Shown here: positions 1 through 12,496 of the stretch, one piece after another | Layout: each line of letters opens with the position of its first letter | How positions within the stretch are numbered: position 1 is the first letter of the stretch | Assembly (NCBI GenBank): GCA_907165275.2 | Contig: OU015672.1 | Location: forward strand, 5,004,501 to 5,068,500 | DNA: 64,000 nt | Direction of reading: 5' to 3' | Origin: Zygaena filipendulae | Lineage: Eukaryota > Arthropoda > Insecta > Lepidoptera > Zygaenidae | Translations under genes and position numbers: made by a program | Notes under the pieces: model-generated | Told to the model about the DNA's origin: nothing | Database searches by the model: none | What the model saw: only the letters and a program-made list of their open reading frames with translations

Positions 1-173
1 TTGTAAAAAAAAAGTGTATACATATTATCTAAAACACCGGGTCAATTGAGTACTAAAAAATTACAACTCTAAAACAATAATCCTCACTCGTTTTCTCTTT
101 TAACAATATGTAAATAAAACGACGTCTCAATGAAACCGCAACGTTAGTTCTGTAAACTATTTCATGAGTAAAA

Positions 174-580
174 TGGACGCCGATAAGCAATAACATGTTA
201 ACCCACAAAATTAAGTTATTGATACAGAACGTTTTATTGAAAGCTATAACTCTATAGAACGTTTATTACTTCTAGCTGTACCCCGCGATTTCACCCGCGG
301 TAATTTCGGAGTTCCCGCGGAATTCCGGGATAAAAAGTACCCTATGTCCTTCTGTGTACCCCTGACAACGTGCCCGCCAAATTTCATCCAAATCCGTTCA
401 GCCGTTTTTGCGTGATTGAGTAACAAACATACAAACATCCACACTTTCACATTTATAATATTAGTAGAATTACATTACTTACTACATTGTTTAAATACCA
501 ACAAATCGTTGAACATAAAAAAAAAGTTGACACAATTTCTCCAGAGTGCGGATTAACATACAATTGCTTATCTATGTCCA
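174..580. mobile_element. MITE-like element with TGGACGC..GTCCA termini, copy A, interrupted by a SINE-like insertion
   Basis: The left end reads TGGACGCCGATAAGCAATAA followed by GTTAACCCACA, and the right end is its near-inverse, ending GCTTATCTATGTCCA. The same termini bound the copies at 600-800, 1273-1509, 10935-11143, 32657-33128 and 37067-37991. Positions 271-472 are a separate SINE-like element inserted within this copy. Confidence 0.7.
271..472. mobile_element. SINE-like interspersed repeat (CCCGCG core), nested in copy A
   Basis: It begins with TAGCTGTACCCCGCGATTTC, continues with GGTAATTTCGGAGTTCCCGC and ACCCTATGTCCTTC, and ends in ACTTTCACATTTATAATATT. More than twenty partial copies of this family occur in the window. 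It is clearly repetitive, but the exact class (SINE, LINE 3' end or other) cannot be settled from the sequence alone. Confidence 0.75.
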
Positions 581-599
581 AATATAGCTTTTTCATATG

Positions 600-800
600 C
601 AATAGTGTGTTAACCCACACTGGAGAAATGTTTTAAAATTATAGCGCCATTTTGTGACAATTTTCTTTTTTATATTCGATACTTTTTTGGTATTTACAAT
701 GTAATAAGGTAAAGGAATAATTAAAAAACGTTCTATAACTCTCGATAAATTGTTCTGCATTAATTTTGTGGGTTAACACATTATTGCTTATCTATGTCCA
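600..800. mobile_element. MITE-like element, copy B
   Basis: It starts at GTGTGTTAACCCACACTGG, has the family middle TTTTAAAATTATAGCGCCAT, and ends GTTAACACATTATTGCTTAT then CTATGTCCA. It lies 20 bp from copy A. Confidence 0.65.
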
Positions 801-849
801 CATTATGATGAGTTAATCGGAGCTTTATGTCGAACGCGCTAGAGTCCAG

Positions 850-3800
850 AGTTGGACACGGAGCAGGCGGTGGAGCGGCGCCTGCTGGCGGAGCTGGCGC
901 GGCAGCAGCACGAGAGCGAGGAGGACCGGCGCTGGCTGCAGATGCAGGAGGACAATCTGGTATGGGCACAGCGCCGTCCGTGTAATATCCTAATCACTAC
1001 ATCTATGATTTGATTTTTTGTTTGTTTGTTTGTTACGATTTAACTCAAAAACTTCTGGACCAATTTAAAAAATTCTTTCACCATTAAAAAGCTACATTAT
1101 CCCTGAGTAACATAGGCTATCCGAAATTACCGCGGGTGAACCGTGCGGCGCAGCCAGTAATGTTATAAAACAAAATAGATTATATACGGTCTACCTGCTT
1201 ATTTTAATTTTAGAAAGGAGGAAGGTAAAACCTCTATTTATGTTCAATAAAGTATACAAACAAACAAACAAATGGACGCAGATAAGCAATAACATGTTAA
1301 CCCACAAAATTAGGTTATTGATACAGAACGACTTATTGAGAGTTAGGGAACGTTTTTTAATGATGTTAAAACTGTTTAAACTGTTTAAATATGTATCAAA
1401 ATATTGAACATAAAAAAATATTGACACAAAATGGCGCTATACTTTTAAAACACGATTTACTCAAAATTTCTCCAGTGTGGGTTGACACACTATTGCTTAT
1501 CTATGTCCAAATAAACAAAGTCCTCCGCCGCGTCTATCTTTCTGTATCTCTGTTATTTCGCGATAAACTCCTAAACTACTGAACGGATTTTCAAGCGGTT
1601 TTCACCAATAAATAGAGCGATTCAAGAGGAAGGTATAAAGGTAAGTATAGTTTATCCTGGAATTTCCGTGGGAACCGTGGGCTGGCCCCCTTGGATCTTG
1701 TTAACGTCCCTACTAACGATCTACTTTTGTCGATACTTTTATCGAGGAAAGAACTTTTTGCCATTTGCAATACAATATAGGTATAAATCTAATTTTTAAA
1801 ATAGCTATTGTACATTGTATGATTAAAGAATTCATAGAAAAAATCTATCCCCCTCGGTTTCACCCGCGGTAATTTCGGAGTTCCTGCGGGAATTTCAGGA
1901 TAAAAACTATCCTATCTCTTAAGTTGGGCCAAATTACCATTTCATCATGATCGTTTCAGTAGTTTAGGAGTCCATCGCGGACAAATAACGTGACGCCTAA
2001 TTTATATATATTAAGATTATAAGATATCTGTTTTATTTGTTTATTTGACTAGGTGCTTATAAAAAAAATCTGGTTTACCACTCCTGGCCCAGAGCCTGGG
2101 TACGCTCATAGTGCTATAGAAGTATAGACTATAGTGAGTGCATACTGTTCGCCAGAAGCGGCTGTCGAGCGCGCAGCCGGGCGCGGAGGGCGGCGAGCCG
2201 GGCGCGCCCGCCGCGAGGGCGCCCAGCCTCACGCGCTCAGGTGTGTACCAAAATTCACACTATTACTAGCTGTGCCCCGCGGTTTCGCCCGCGTGAGTTT
2301 CGGAATTCCCGCAGGACCTCCAAAGTGGCCTAATTCCACAAACATTTCAAGATCACAATTAGCCAAATCGGGCTAGCCATTCTCGAGATTTAGCGAGACA
2401 AACGAACAGCAATAAAATTCATTTTTATAATATATCCTAACTAATATTATATTATAAATGCGAAGGTGAGTTTGTTTTGTGTTTGCTACGCTTTCACGCT
2501 CCAACGAATCATCATGAGATTTTGCATACACGTTGTCAGGGGTACAGAGAAGGACATGGGTGCTTTTTATCCCGGAATTCCCGCGGGATCTCCGAAATTA
2601 ACGCGGTTGAATCTACATTTAATTTTGCATACTACACTACTACACTTTGTCAAAGGTAGATACAGAAAAACAACATAGGGTAGTACTTTTAACTCGGAAT
2701 ACCCACGGGATCTCCGAAATTAAAGCGGGTGAAACTGCGGAGAACAACTAGTAAATAAATAGGCTTTTACCATAAGCCATATTTTGTATAATCTTCGGTT
2801 ATCCTAACTAGTAATTATAAAATATGCGAATGTGAGTTTGTTGGTTTGTTACGCCTCAACTACTCAACCGATCGGAATTAGATTTTGTGTACACGTTGTC
2901 AGTGGTACAGAAAATGAGAAAATGATATAGGGCACTTTCCCCCGTGAAGCTAAAAATTAAATTTTCTCTTTAAAGAGAAATCGATAGAGAGTAATATTGA
3001 ATAGGCTAAGATACTACATTTCAAAGAATAAAATATTAATTTACTAAATCAATCTTTGAATGAATGAATGAAAAACACTTTATTGCACACCACAATCAGT
3101 AGAGTTACAAAAAACTTATAAAACGGACAGTTAAGTGGCTCCAAAGGGCGGCCTAAAGCGATTTCTGCAGTATACTAGAGAGAGAGAGGGAGTTATTATT
3201 CTTGTGTTTCCATAGGCTCAAATTCAACAGAGACGAGTCCAGCCAACACTGTTAGCGCTAAAGAGAAGCCGTCCAATGGAGACAAGGTAATGTTTATTGC
3301 ATATTTATCTAAACTTATAAAATTATAAAGCTGTAGAGTTTGTTTGGTTGAAAGCGCTGATCTCAGGAACTATATGGATTTGAATTGGGAAATTCTTTTT
3401 GTGCTGGACAATGCATTTAGCGAGCAAGGTTTATTTATTTATATAAAAACCATTATGAAGCATGACAGCATTAATAAGCCATGGTTATATAACATCACGC
3501 TATGACCAATAGGAGCGGAGCATCAAATTAACGCGGGCGAAACTGCGGGGCACAGCTAGTTTAAAATAAATGTTTATTACCGAAAAAAAGTCAAAGTCAA
3601 ATATTATGTAGTTTTATTCAAAGTTGTTCCATAATATTATGGATATTTTTGACGCCAATAAATTTACAAATTATTATGACAGCACAAATCATTAAGCAGC
3701 AAATATCAGCCCTTCACACATCCTTAGTGCTATGGCTGTCAGTTTTAAGTTATATAATTAATAACACTAGTGGTAACTCATATTGCAATTAATCATGTGA

Positions 3801-5926
3801 GAACGAAGAGCCGTAACTAAAAACGCCCTTACATCAAACAGGTGTCGCCGCGCGAGCCGTCCTCCGACCCGGTGTACGTGGCGACCACGTGCGTGGTGCG
3901 CGCCGTGATGTCGCTGGCGCGCGCCGCGCAGCCGCCGCCCGGCGCCGCCCCCGGCCCCGAGCCCGCCCCTGGCCCCGGCCCCGCCCCCGGCGCCGCCCCG
4001 GGCGCGCCCCCCGCCGCCCCCGCCGTGCTGGGCGCGGTGCGCGCGGTGGGCCGGGAGCTGCGCGCGCTGTGCGCCACCGTCGACGCGCTCGTCGTGCCCT
4101 TCCCGCAGCCGGCGCTCAGGTAACTAACACTATTAACTACGTAAAGAAGCGATGCCAGATTCGCCTCTGACATTTCTTAATTTTTATAATATGGTCTCAT
4201 ATCATATCCTCCCCACGTAATGAATGCTCTAAGGTGTGTTGTGGTATTTTACGGTGTCAGGGACGTGGAAATGGCGCATCAAGTGCTCAGCAAGGACATG
4301 GCGGCGCTGGTGGAGGCGATGCGGCTCGCCATCCAGTACTGCAGCACCACGCTGCACCACGAGTACACCAAGTGAGCGACGAGCACACACACACGCACGA
4401 ACATTCACACACACACACGCACACGCAACACGTACATGTAAGAAAAAAAAGAAAAGAAAAGACGCAAGAACATACGTCACGCAGAATAATATCATCAACA
4501 CTTTAGTTTACTATTGCATTTAATAATAATCACACCGTAACGTGTATCGAATTCATTTTTTTCCTACTTCCTTGATAAAAAAAGTTTCAATTTCAAAATC
4601 GGTGTTTCTCATAAAAATGCTCTATACCAAGAAATTACTCTCCCGAATGTAGGTAGTTTTCACAAAAAAGCACGTTTGCGTATAGGGCTATACATAGTAT
4701 GTTTTTAATGTTATTTTGTGATGTTGTTCTAACAGAAAACATTTTCCACTCGACAGGAGCATGTTAGCGGCGGCGCACGTGCTGGCGATGGACGCCAAGA
4801 ACTTACTGGACGTGGTGGACTGCATCCGCGAGAGGTATCATTAATTATATTCGAAAGTTCCGCGGGAATTCCAAGATATAAGTACCCTATGTCCTTTTTC
4901 CCTGACAACAATTTTATTACGACATCAAAAAACAAATAATTCAAATCGATCCAGTCATTTTCGAGTTTTTGCAAGACTAATCCACAAAAATACATGATTA
5001 AATTAAGTTTAAGTTAAGTTTAAGTTTATTTGTTACGACTACAATAAAATAAAATAAAATGGGTTAACAAAAAGCAGCACAAACTGTCGCAACAAAAAGG
5101 CAACCAGCTTAGCATAAGCCGGGAACCAGTAGGGGCCCGACGCTGGTCTTCCGCTGGAGCCGCGTGTGGCGTCACGGGTGTGGGCGCACAGTGAAAAAAA
5201 AAATTAAATAACTTTTGTATGAGTTAAAAAAAATCTAAATAGATAAACTAGGGTAACATTTATACATAAATGATATAATAATTTCATTACTTTAAACTCT
5301 TCAGGTATCCGCACATCGACTGGCGGGCAGCGCTGGAAGATTACACAGCGGAGCCGACCAGTCCCAAACCCGTACACAATCAAACTGCACCCCCGCAAAG
5401 TCAGATCGCACCCCCACACAACCAGGTCGCGCCCCCACACAACCAGACCCCGCCCCCACACAACCAGACCCCGCCGTTCACGCCGCCCCACAACCGCACG
5501 TTCTCCCCACAAAACTCGCTCAGCAACCAGTCGTCCGTGCACGAGGAAGAGCCGCCCCCACCGAAGCCGGACTTCAGGATCAACCAGCCGGTCACAGCCG
5601 CGCAGATCGCGTCCGACCACGCCCCCAGAGAGCACACCAGCCTCCCGTCCGCCACCAACCGGGTGTCCGCATTGATACACAACTACAATCTGTACGGCAA
5701 CGTCAGGGAGCCCCAGCACATATACGGCAACACCGAAGTGGGCGGCGCCTTCCAACACTCCCCGTCCAGTATCGGCGACGGCTCCAAAGCCGAAGTGGCC
5801 CGCTCCGACTCGGTCAAGAGTCGCGTGCAAGCGATCGCGGGTAAGGCCGACCCGATGCACATCTACTCGGTGACCAAGAAAACGGTCGCCAACGATCAGA
5901 ATATAGGCCACAGCGATCTGGGATGA
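850..5926 (+). CDS. Fak: Focal adhesion kinase, C-terminal part (FAT domain and insect tail), partial
   Basis: Non-receptor tyrosine kinase of integrin adhesions; only the C-terminal 450 residues are here, and the FERM and kinase domains lie upstream of the window. Exons: 850-959, 2156-2240, 3216-3286, 3842-4119, 4261-4371, 4757-4834, 5305-5926 (stop TGA 5924-5926). All have AG/GT borders and the phases join without error. Exon 1 carries the charged helix ending EEDRRWLQMQ, placed as EEDMRWL in vertebrate FAK. The FAT four-helix bundle runs from DPVYVATTCVVRAV through VGRELRALCATVD, RDVEMAHQVLSKDM and AIQYCSTTLHHEYTK to MLAAAHVLAMDAKNLLDVVD. This order matches FAT, which binds paxillin and talin. 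A roughly 35-residue Ala/Pro/Gly stretch separates helices 1 and 2. The last exon adds about 200 residues after FAT, with APPHNQ-type repeats and YGN motifs. Vertebrate FAK ends near FAT, while insect Fak is longer. Family call is firm; the first exon border is the least certain. Confidence 0.93.
1273..1509. mobile_element. MITE-like element, copy C, in Fak intron
   Basis: This is an intact-looking 237-bp copy with inverted termini TGGACGCAGATAAGCAATAA and CTATTGCTTATCTATGTCCA. The middle part, with GACACAAAATGGCGCTATA, is shared with the other copies. Confidence 0.7.
1835..2940. repeat. Cluster of SINE-like CCCGCG-core repeats in Fak introns
   Basis: Four partial copies lie at about 1845-1990, 2262-2400, 2455-2755 and 2805-2935, on both sides of the Fak exon at 2156-2240. 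Each shows pieces of the AGCTGTGCCCCGCGGTTTCG, GGAATTCCCGCGGGATCTCC and ACACGTTGTCAGGGGTACAG blocks of the family. Confidence 0.7.
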
Positions 5927-6025
5927 ACGCGGCCGGCTCGCCGTAGTTTTAGTTCGCTTGTAGTCGGGTAAAACTGCCGAACATTGGCGGTGTCGATTTG
6001 GAATTTTAACACGTTCCCTGTCCTA

Positions 6026-6262
6026 CGGCCGCACTCAGAGTCGACTTTAATGATTACTTAGTTAAGTATAGATTTTTAAAACAAAACTGCCGCAATCAGA
6101 CAATTTTAATAAAATAATGTTAATTGGCATTTAACTAATTAAGTTATATTTCGTTAAATGTCAATCAACATTAATTTACTGAACGTCTTTGATTGCGGCA
6201 GTTTTGTTTTAAAAATCTATACTTAAGTTAGTAATCATTAAAGTCGACTCTGAGTGCGGCGG
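6026..6262. mobile_element. Harbinger-like MITE, 237 bp, copy 1, in the 3' flank of Fak
   Basis: This is a nearly complete palindrome. The left arm has GCACTCAGAGTCGACTTTAA then AAACAAAACTGCCGCAATCA, and the right arm is its inverse complement. It begins 99 bp after the Fak stop codon. Two more copies of identical length (12497-12733 and 32819-33055) have clear TAA or TTA target duplications. Here the left flank has diverged, with CTA facing TTA. Confidence 0.8.
6108..6113 (+). terminator. Candidate Fak polyadenylation signal AATAAA (inside the MITE)
   Basis: This is the first AATAAA after the Fak stop, about 182 nt downstream, and it lies in the centre of the MITE. A second AATAAA is at 6381-6386. 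Which one is used is unknown. Confidence 0.35.
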
Positions 6263-6729
6263 TTAGAGTGAAAGGTTAAAAATTACTCGGACGTCCAACT
6301 AAGATTTGGTGATGACCAAAGAGATATAGAATCATACAGTTACGGTAATAACTTTGTCCATAAGGAATCATGGATGTGCGAATAAAATAAAACAACGTAG
6401 AGTTTATTACTGGAGTCGTATCGGCCGTACTCGGCTTTTGATGATAAATAATTTTAAGTAAACTTAAAATTAAGTAATCATTAAAAGTACTCTGAGTGCG
6501 GCCGATGGACGTATAAGTTCAGAACTGGAGTCATTAGACAGTGAACGTGTTACGCCTTTTGCACATTACAATAAATTTTTCTTGTGTCTTATAGGAAATG
6601 TCTAATGAGACATCCAGTCGCTTTGATAGTTATATGAGACCATGCCTACATATTACAATAATTTTTTTCATATGTCGATGTCGGATAAGACACATTCTAG
6701 TCATTTTGTCTTACAAGAAAATTTCTTAT

Positions 6730-6867
6730 GCCCGCTCCACATTCACGCGAGAATCTTGCGAGAACGCGACAAAACCACGAGAACGTGAATGTGGAGCCGA
6801 TGTTCTCCGCCGTTTCTCGTGGTCTTCTCGCGATCTCGCAAGATTCTCGCGTGAATGTGGAGCGGGC
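6730..6867. mobile_element. Short palindromic MITE, 138 bp
   Basis: The left terminus GCCCGCTCCACATTCACGCG and its continuation (about 38 bp) is repeated inverted at the right end (CGTGAATGTGGAGCGGGC). A third, internal GAACGTGAATGTGGAGCC piece suggests a compound origin. No target duplication is clear. Confidence 0.65.
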
Positions 6868-8590
6868 TTTATAATGTGCAAAAGTCCTCAAACGTCGCAG
6901 GCGCGAGCCAATTTTCGGTAGTTGCCGAGAATTAGCGCAGTCTACCCGCGTTTCTAATTTGTTTTTGTGACGGTGTTTCCATACGAAATTTTTACAGCTT
7001 TACAAAACTATTTTAGGGTTACGACGCAGTGTTTTTTTTTTGGAGGGGAGTATTAAATTAGTACTTACAGAAATTATACAGCATTTATGTTTCGCGTTTT
7101 TTTTTTTTAACAAATGCCGCTTAAGAAACTTAGTGCACTTTCAAAAGACAATCCGTTGGTTGCTCAATATAATGACTAGGTAGCGAATAGATGGGCCATA
7201 ACTAGAATTCAGACATTAAAATATACACAGAAAGAAACTTTAAAAAAAGAAATTTGAACAAAGTTTCTATAATTTTAATTTTTATATCATTCAAAGATTT
7301 GTAGAAAAATATTTTATTTTTATTTTTGTTCAATAAATTATATTCTTATTATATCTTTCATTTTAAATATTTTTGTGTGTATTTTAAAAAGGTAATGACT
7401 TTAATCACTTCATTAAATGAAAACATTAAAACTCATAATCGCATAGCCATTTATCAAAAGGTACGTCGAATTCGTACAACAATATACATAATATATCTAA
7501 AATTAACATATCATGGCCATTGTTGCGCTTCAAATTAATGTCTCGGTGCAAATTACATATTATTATAATATCACTGTTCTCATCATATTGAAAAAATATA
7601 AATTTATCTCGTATTAGATTCGTTTATAAATTCGAGTTATTGAATATTATCGTCATCTATAATAATCTTATTTTTGTGGGTTAGGTATATATTTGTAATG
7701 TGGAGGTCTACCACCACCTCTTACAGCTAGCTATAACGTTAACCTTTCATTATTATTTTTCGCTCATCGAGATGTTACATACTACATATTAGTAAAATAA
7801 AAAAATACCTCATTTTTGATCTTATAAACTACTAGCTGTCCCGCACGGTTTCACCCGCGGTAATTTCGAAGTAGTTCCATACAAACGACTTCGGAATCGT
7901 TCCATACAAACTTTGCAACCTCTTTACACTCGTTTAGTTTTCAAAAATCGTCTCTTATCTGATGCCCTGCATACAAAGAACACACCCTCCAAGTTTCAGG
8001 TGTCTACGATCAGCGGTTTAGGCTGTGCGTTGATCCATCAGTCATTGAGAACAAAGCATTTTAGAAATAAAATAATACTGCTAAAAGAGGTAGTGGTCCC
8101 ACACTTTCACATACCTATTCAAATACACTACATATTATATGTAACTTTAAGCGAGGGATATATTCCATTTTTTTCCATATTCAAGATCTTTATCAAAGAT
8201 TCATGTGGAAACAACTAATAAAAATGGGTGACGAGGGTGAATGACCTAGCGTGGTCCTAGACTCTAGGCAGATGCGCCGACAAATGATAACAGTCATCGG
8301 CGGCTGTACAAGGGAAACGCCCCGTTCAATGACCGATAGGTACGATCCATCGCCGATTTATTTCTTACGCCCCGAGTCTTTTAAATTACTTTTTATTGAC
8401 AAATTCGGTACGTCAAAAATTAGCGTTATGACCGAGTAATTCAGATATTTGGGACGGAATCGAAAACCGAATGCCCTTCTCTATGTCCCTCGTTTAATTT
8501 ATATCGTTATTTATAATATTATTATTATTTATGAACACGCGTGTTTATAAATAATAATAATAATGTACACGGCGTCACAATCTCTACATA
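6868..8590. other. AT-rich intergenic stretch, no gene recognised
   Basis: No homologous reading frame is visible. A degraded SINE-like core lies at 7832-7880. A second repeat at about 7905-8050 (TTTCAGGTGTCTACGATCAG) reappears inverted at 52770-52945. A perfect-looking AT-rich hairpin lies at about 8515-8562 around ACACGCGTGT. Confidence 0.5.
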
Positions 8591-9606
8591 AAGGCTCCAC
8601 CACACAGGCGCGTTATTATCGGTCGATAATATCGCATGCGTTATTGCGATAACTGTTTTTAGTCTATTTTGTTATAGGATGGCCATGGGTGTTACACATT
8701 GCTGCGTTATCGCATATATCGTTATCGTTATTATTAACGCCGCAATGGAAGTAGGACGTCGCGTTTCTCCGTCCTGCGATATTCCGATATGAGTTCCAGA
8801 ATGTTTTTGTATCAGGACGCAAACGACCGTGCACACACCTGCGATAACACTGAGCATATAACCACTAGAGAGCGTATACGCCGATTTCTTCTAAGTACAC
8901 GACTCACTGCCGCGGGCCGGGGGACGAAGGAGAATGCCCGGCTGTAATTGGTCAGTTCAAGGTCAAGTTGCGTATGTATGTAAGTAACATCACAGATTTT
9001 TACGATAAAAATACAAAGGGAAAGAAAGAGATAGAAGGATTAGAATTTCCTAATGGAAGAAAGGGACTTTTCCAAAAGACATAAACGCGCTGTACTTATC
9101 CTTTTGCTGTCACCAAACCACCATTTTAAGAAGACCCCTGCCGTGGCTCGTAATCTGATTAAATCAAACATAATTTTCGTAGTATTTACTTACCGATGAA
9201 AAGTTATGCCATCCTTTTTGTAACTAGATGTCTTGGAATGTTTCCCGCACCACTTTACTGCGCATGAAGGCATTTTTATGCGTTATAAATTGTAAACAAA
9301 ACCAAAAATTTTTTAAATAATTTAGCGTGCACACAGTTCTGGAACTTGGTCACAACTAAAATGGTTACTAGTACCGTAGTCTATACATAGGCGACAAAAT
9401 ACTAATAGTTTTCGAGCGTCGGGGCACTGTATGCGCAGTCAAGTGGTTTTATAGTCTTTGTGCGATAATAACGTTGGTACTCGACAGTTTGATAGTTTGA
9501 AATATCGGACGATAAAAACGCAGCTGTGTGCAAGGAGTCGGGACGCATTATCGCAATAACGCATGCGATATTATCGCATGATAACGCGTCTATGTGGTGG
9601 AGCCTT
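8591..9606. mobile_element. Non-autonomous DNA transposon, about 1.0 kb, with ~60-bp terminal inverted repeats
   Basis: The left end AAGGCTCCACCACACAGGCG runs into GATAATATCGCATGCGTTAT. The right end is the inverse complement (AACGCATGCGATATTATCGC, then GTGGTGGAGCCTT). TA flanks both ends (8589-8590 and 9607-9608), consistent with a TA target duplication. No transposase frame is found inside. Confidence 0.7.
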
Positions 9607-9608
9607 TA

Positions 9609-10930
9609 GATGTTTCATCCCACGATCATTCAACATCGCCTCCACTAGATTGCATCACAAAACAAACAAAATAAAAACGTTTGTGCATTCAAAAAACAAA
9701 TCAGTTTTTCATAAACTTGCCACTTAGTTCGGTGCTATTTTCAGATACGTTCTATCCGATTATTTTAAAAAAGTAGCCAATCTACACGTAGAATCTTATT
9801 CTACGTACAAACCATAGCTCAAAATATCGTCTATAGAAGGAGAATTATTTCGTCTTTATGCAAAGAGAATTGATTTGTGATATCTATGCCAATAAAGTAA
9901 ATAAAATCGATTACAGTGTAAGAGCACATTCCTTATATTTCGCACGCGTCGACGTGGCAAGTGTGCATTCGAAATGCAACCTTATACAGTTTGTAAGTGG
10001 TTCCGTTTTTGTATGCACACTGATCTCGTTGAACATAGTTATTTTTCATACGAATTTTACATTTTGGTGTAATTACGTAAACTAAGCCGGTTTTATACTT
10101 TCTGGGATGTGGAAAAAGTGCAAAACAAAATATATATACATATATATATCAATAATTTCAATATTAATAATTTCTCGCATTGCAATCTTAGTCTTATTTC
10201 GAATTATTTCAGTAGGTACTATCTACTAATGTATTTTACAATTTACTGATATATTATAATTGTCACAATTTTACAAGAGCATTTATTTCTACTGTAATAT
10301 TCATAGATATTAGTTAATTTTGTTTCCTGTCTTTAAAATCTATTTGTGAATTGATTATTATCTTTTATATAATTTTTTTTAATTAGGTGCAATTAATTTT
10401 AATAATCTTCTCAGTATTTAGTTAAATTACGGGCTATTATATGAAACTCAAATTAATTTTGTATAAATGTACAAAACAAATATAAATACTTAAATCAATA
10501 TTACTTAATTGTTCATAATTATATTAATTTTTATCCAAAGTTTTTATTGTAAGATTAGATCTCAAGGAATTTCTAGCATTTTTAAGCACACTTTATTGAC
10601 TTTTTGTTTTATGAAAAATACGTAAAAACATTATTTATTGTCTGTGGTTTGTTTGTAAAGTTTATTTTTTTTTGTTTCCTGCAAACGTAGAGTTAAGCCG
10701 GAGGTCATTCCAAAGTATAATGATATTGTAAGCGGTTACATTATAGTCCACTATATCGTAGTTGCCGGAGATTATTTTATGACAGTGCTAGTATCTGATG
10801 TGAACTCGACGGTTTTTGTTTACGCATAAAAACTGAATAAAGGGCATGTCGAATATACATATTTACATTTATTTGATTTATACACCTTCAGCTGTTATGC
10901 CAAAAGGAAACTTCCTAAAACGCAGTGGTT
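9609..10930. other. AT-rich intergenic stretch, nothing recognised
   Basis: Very AT-rich with no homologous frame, no obvious repeat structure and no RNA gene that can be recognised by eye. Confidence 0.5.
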
Positions 10931-10934
10931 ATAA

Positions 10935-11143
10935 ACAAGTGTGTTATTCCACACTGGACAAATTTTGAGCAAATAGTGTTTTAAAATTATAGCGCTATTT
11001 TTGTTAACATTTTTTAATGTTTAACATTTTGTTGGGATTGAATGTAATAAGGTTAAACATTGTAAAAACACATCATTAAAAAGCGTTCTGTATCAATAAC
11101 TTAATTTTGTGGGTTAACATGGTATTACTTATATCGGCGTCCA
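10935..11143. mobile_element. MITE-like element, copy D
   Basis: It contains TTTTAAAATTATAGCGCTAT and ends TTTTGTGGGTTAACATGGTA to GGCGTCCA at 11143. The left end is more degraded than in the other copies. Confidence 0.55.
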
Positions 11144-12037
11144 TATTATCTTTGCCTTCCTGCATGGAAATCTCAACCAATAGTTTGAGCACACGTGCAG
11201 GGTGTGTGCGTGTAGCGCAGGCAGCGGCGGAGACCGGAGTGCGTTCAAATTCGAGTCGATATTGTCCGGCACACAGCAGCGACAGCCCACACCGAACGGT
11301 GTGTCGTTTCTTTACGTAGGTAGCAATACTCAAAGAGTATAATATAACCACTACGTGGCAATAGATACTAGTACTAAGTATTCTTTGACACAAGTACCGA
11401 TGATGGTGGTGGTGGTGACCAAGTACGCTTTCTCTATTGGCAGTGCCCACCTTGGATAAAACACATGAACCAACTGTTAATTTAACTGGTAAGATATCCA
11501 TTTCATCTCCACTAACAAGATTGTACAGAATATAATTGCTCATATCTACGGGCATTCTTAATAAATTTGTCGATTTTTACCTTATTGTTCTCAAAACTCA
11601 ACTGCAGAACAATGAAATAGGTATCTTATTATTATTTTTTAAACCAGGTGGCGCTTGGTTGTAAGAGGACCTTTTATTACTTGATTTAATCAAATAAATA
11701 ATAAAACATACTTGTATCATACAATTTCAGTTTATTAACAAAAAATACAAAGCGGCAACACAATATAGAATTTTTGTTAGGTGTGGTTATTGCAATCAAA
11801 AGTAGAGCAGTTATTACATCAAAACTTCAACATGGGTCACTCATTCTGAGAAAGTTTTCGTTCAAGGGTTTCAGATATCAAGTACAATTAACATAAAAAT
11901 TGGAAGAAAATACAAATTGCTTTTACACATACGCACTTAAACAGATAAAACATTTTTTCAGTTATAAAAAAAGTTTTCGATTAAAATTATCGTTAAGTTT
12001 ACAATAATTAAATATTTATATCATAGTTATTTTCTCA

Positions 12038-12118
12038 CTAGTCGATCCCTCACGGTATCACTCGCGTTAATTTCGGAGTGCCCGTGGGGTTTCCGGGATA
12101 AAAAGTACCCTATGTCAC
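12038..12118. repeat. SINE-like CCCGCG-core fragment
   Basis: It contains TCACTCGCGTTAATTTCGGA and GGGATAAAAAGTACCCTATG, the first half of the family found across the window. Confidence 0.6.
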
Positions 12119-12496
12119 TTAGGAACACTGAACTTCTTATAAAAGAGATAATTTTTAAAATCAGTTTAACAGATTTCAAGTTTATCCTTTACAAAGAAAC
12201 ATACACAAAATCGAATCTTTTTAATATTATAGCTAAGATATTTTATTTTCATTTAATTAACTATCCCGTAAGTACATTATACAAAAGTTTTAGGGCTTTT
12301 AACTCTTCACAATTATTAAAAGTTGTTTTTATTCATATTTTGCATATTCAAGTTTGTTCTTCGAGGCACGATCAACACAGAGACCATCATGGAAACCACT
12401 TATTTAAAGGAAAATATATCCATCGCGCATTCGCGACACAAGAATAAGGTGCGTGCACACAGACACTATATGACAGACACGTCCAGCACAGTCTAA

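Noticed and set aside
5204..5911. A 235-residue minus-strand frame
   Set aside because: It is the antisense of the last Fak exon. The plus frame carries the FAT continuation and the splice structure.
7326..7538. AT-rich open frames here and at 9858, 12112, 28273, 30804 and 45570
   Set aside because: They are low-complexity Ile/Tyr/Lys/Phe-rich readings of intergenic or intronic DNA with no conserved motif.
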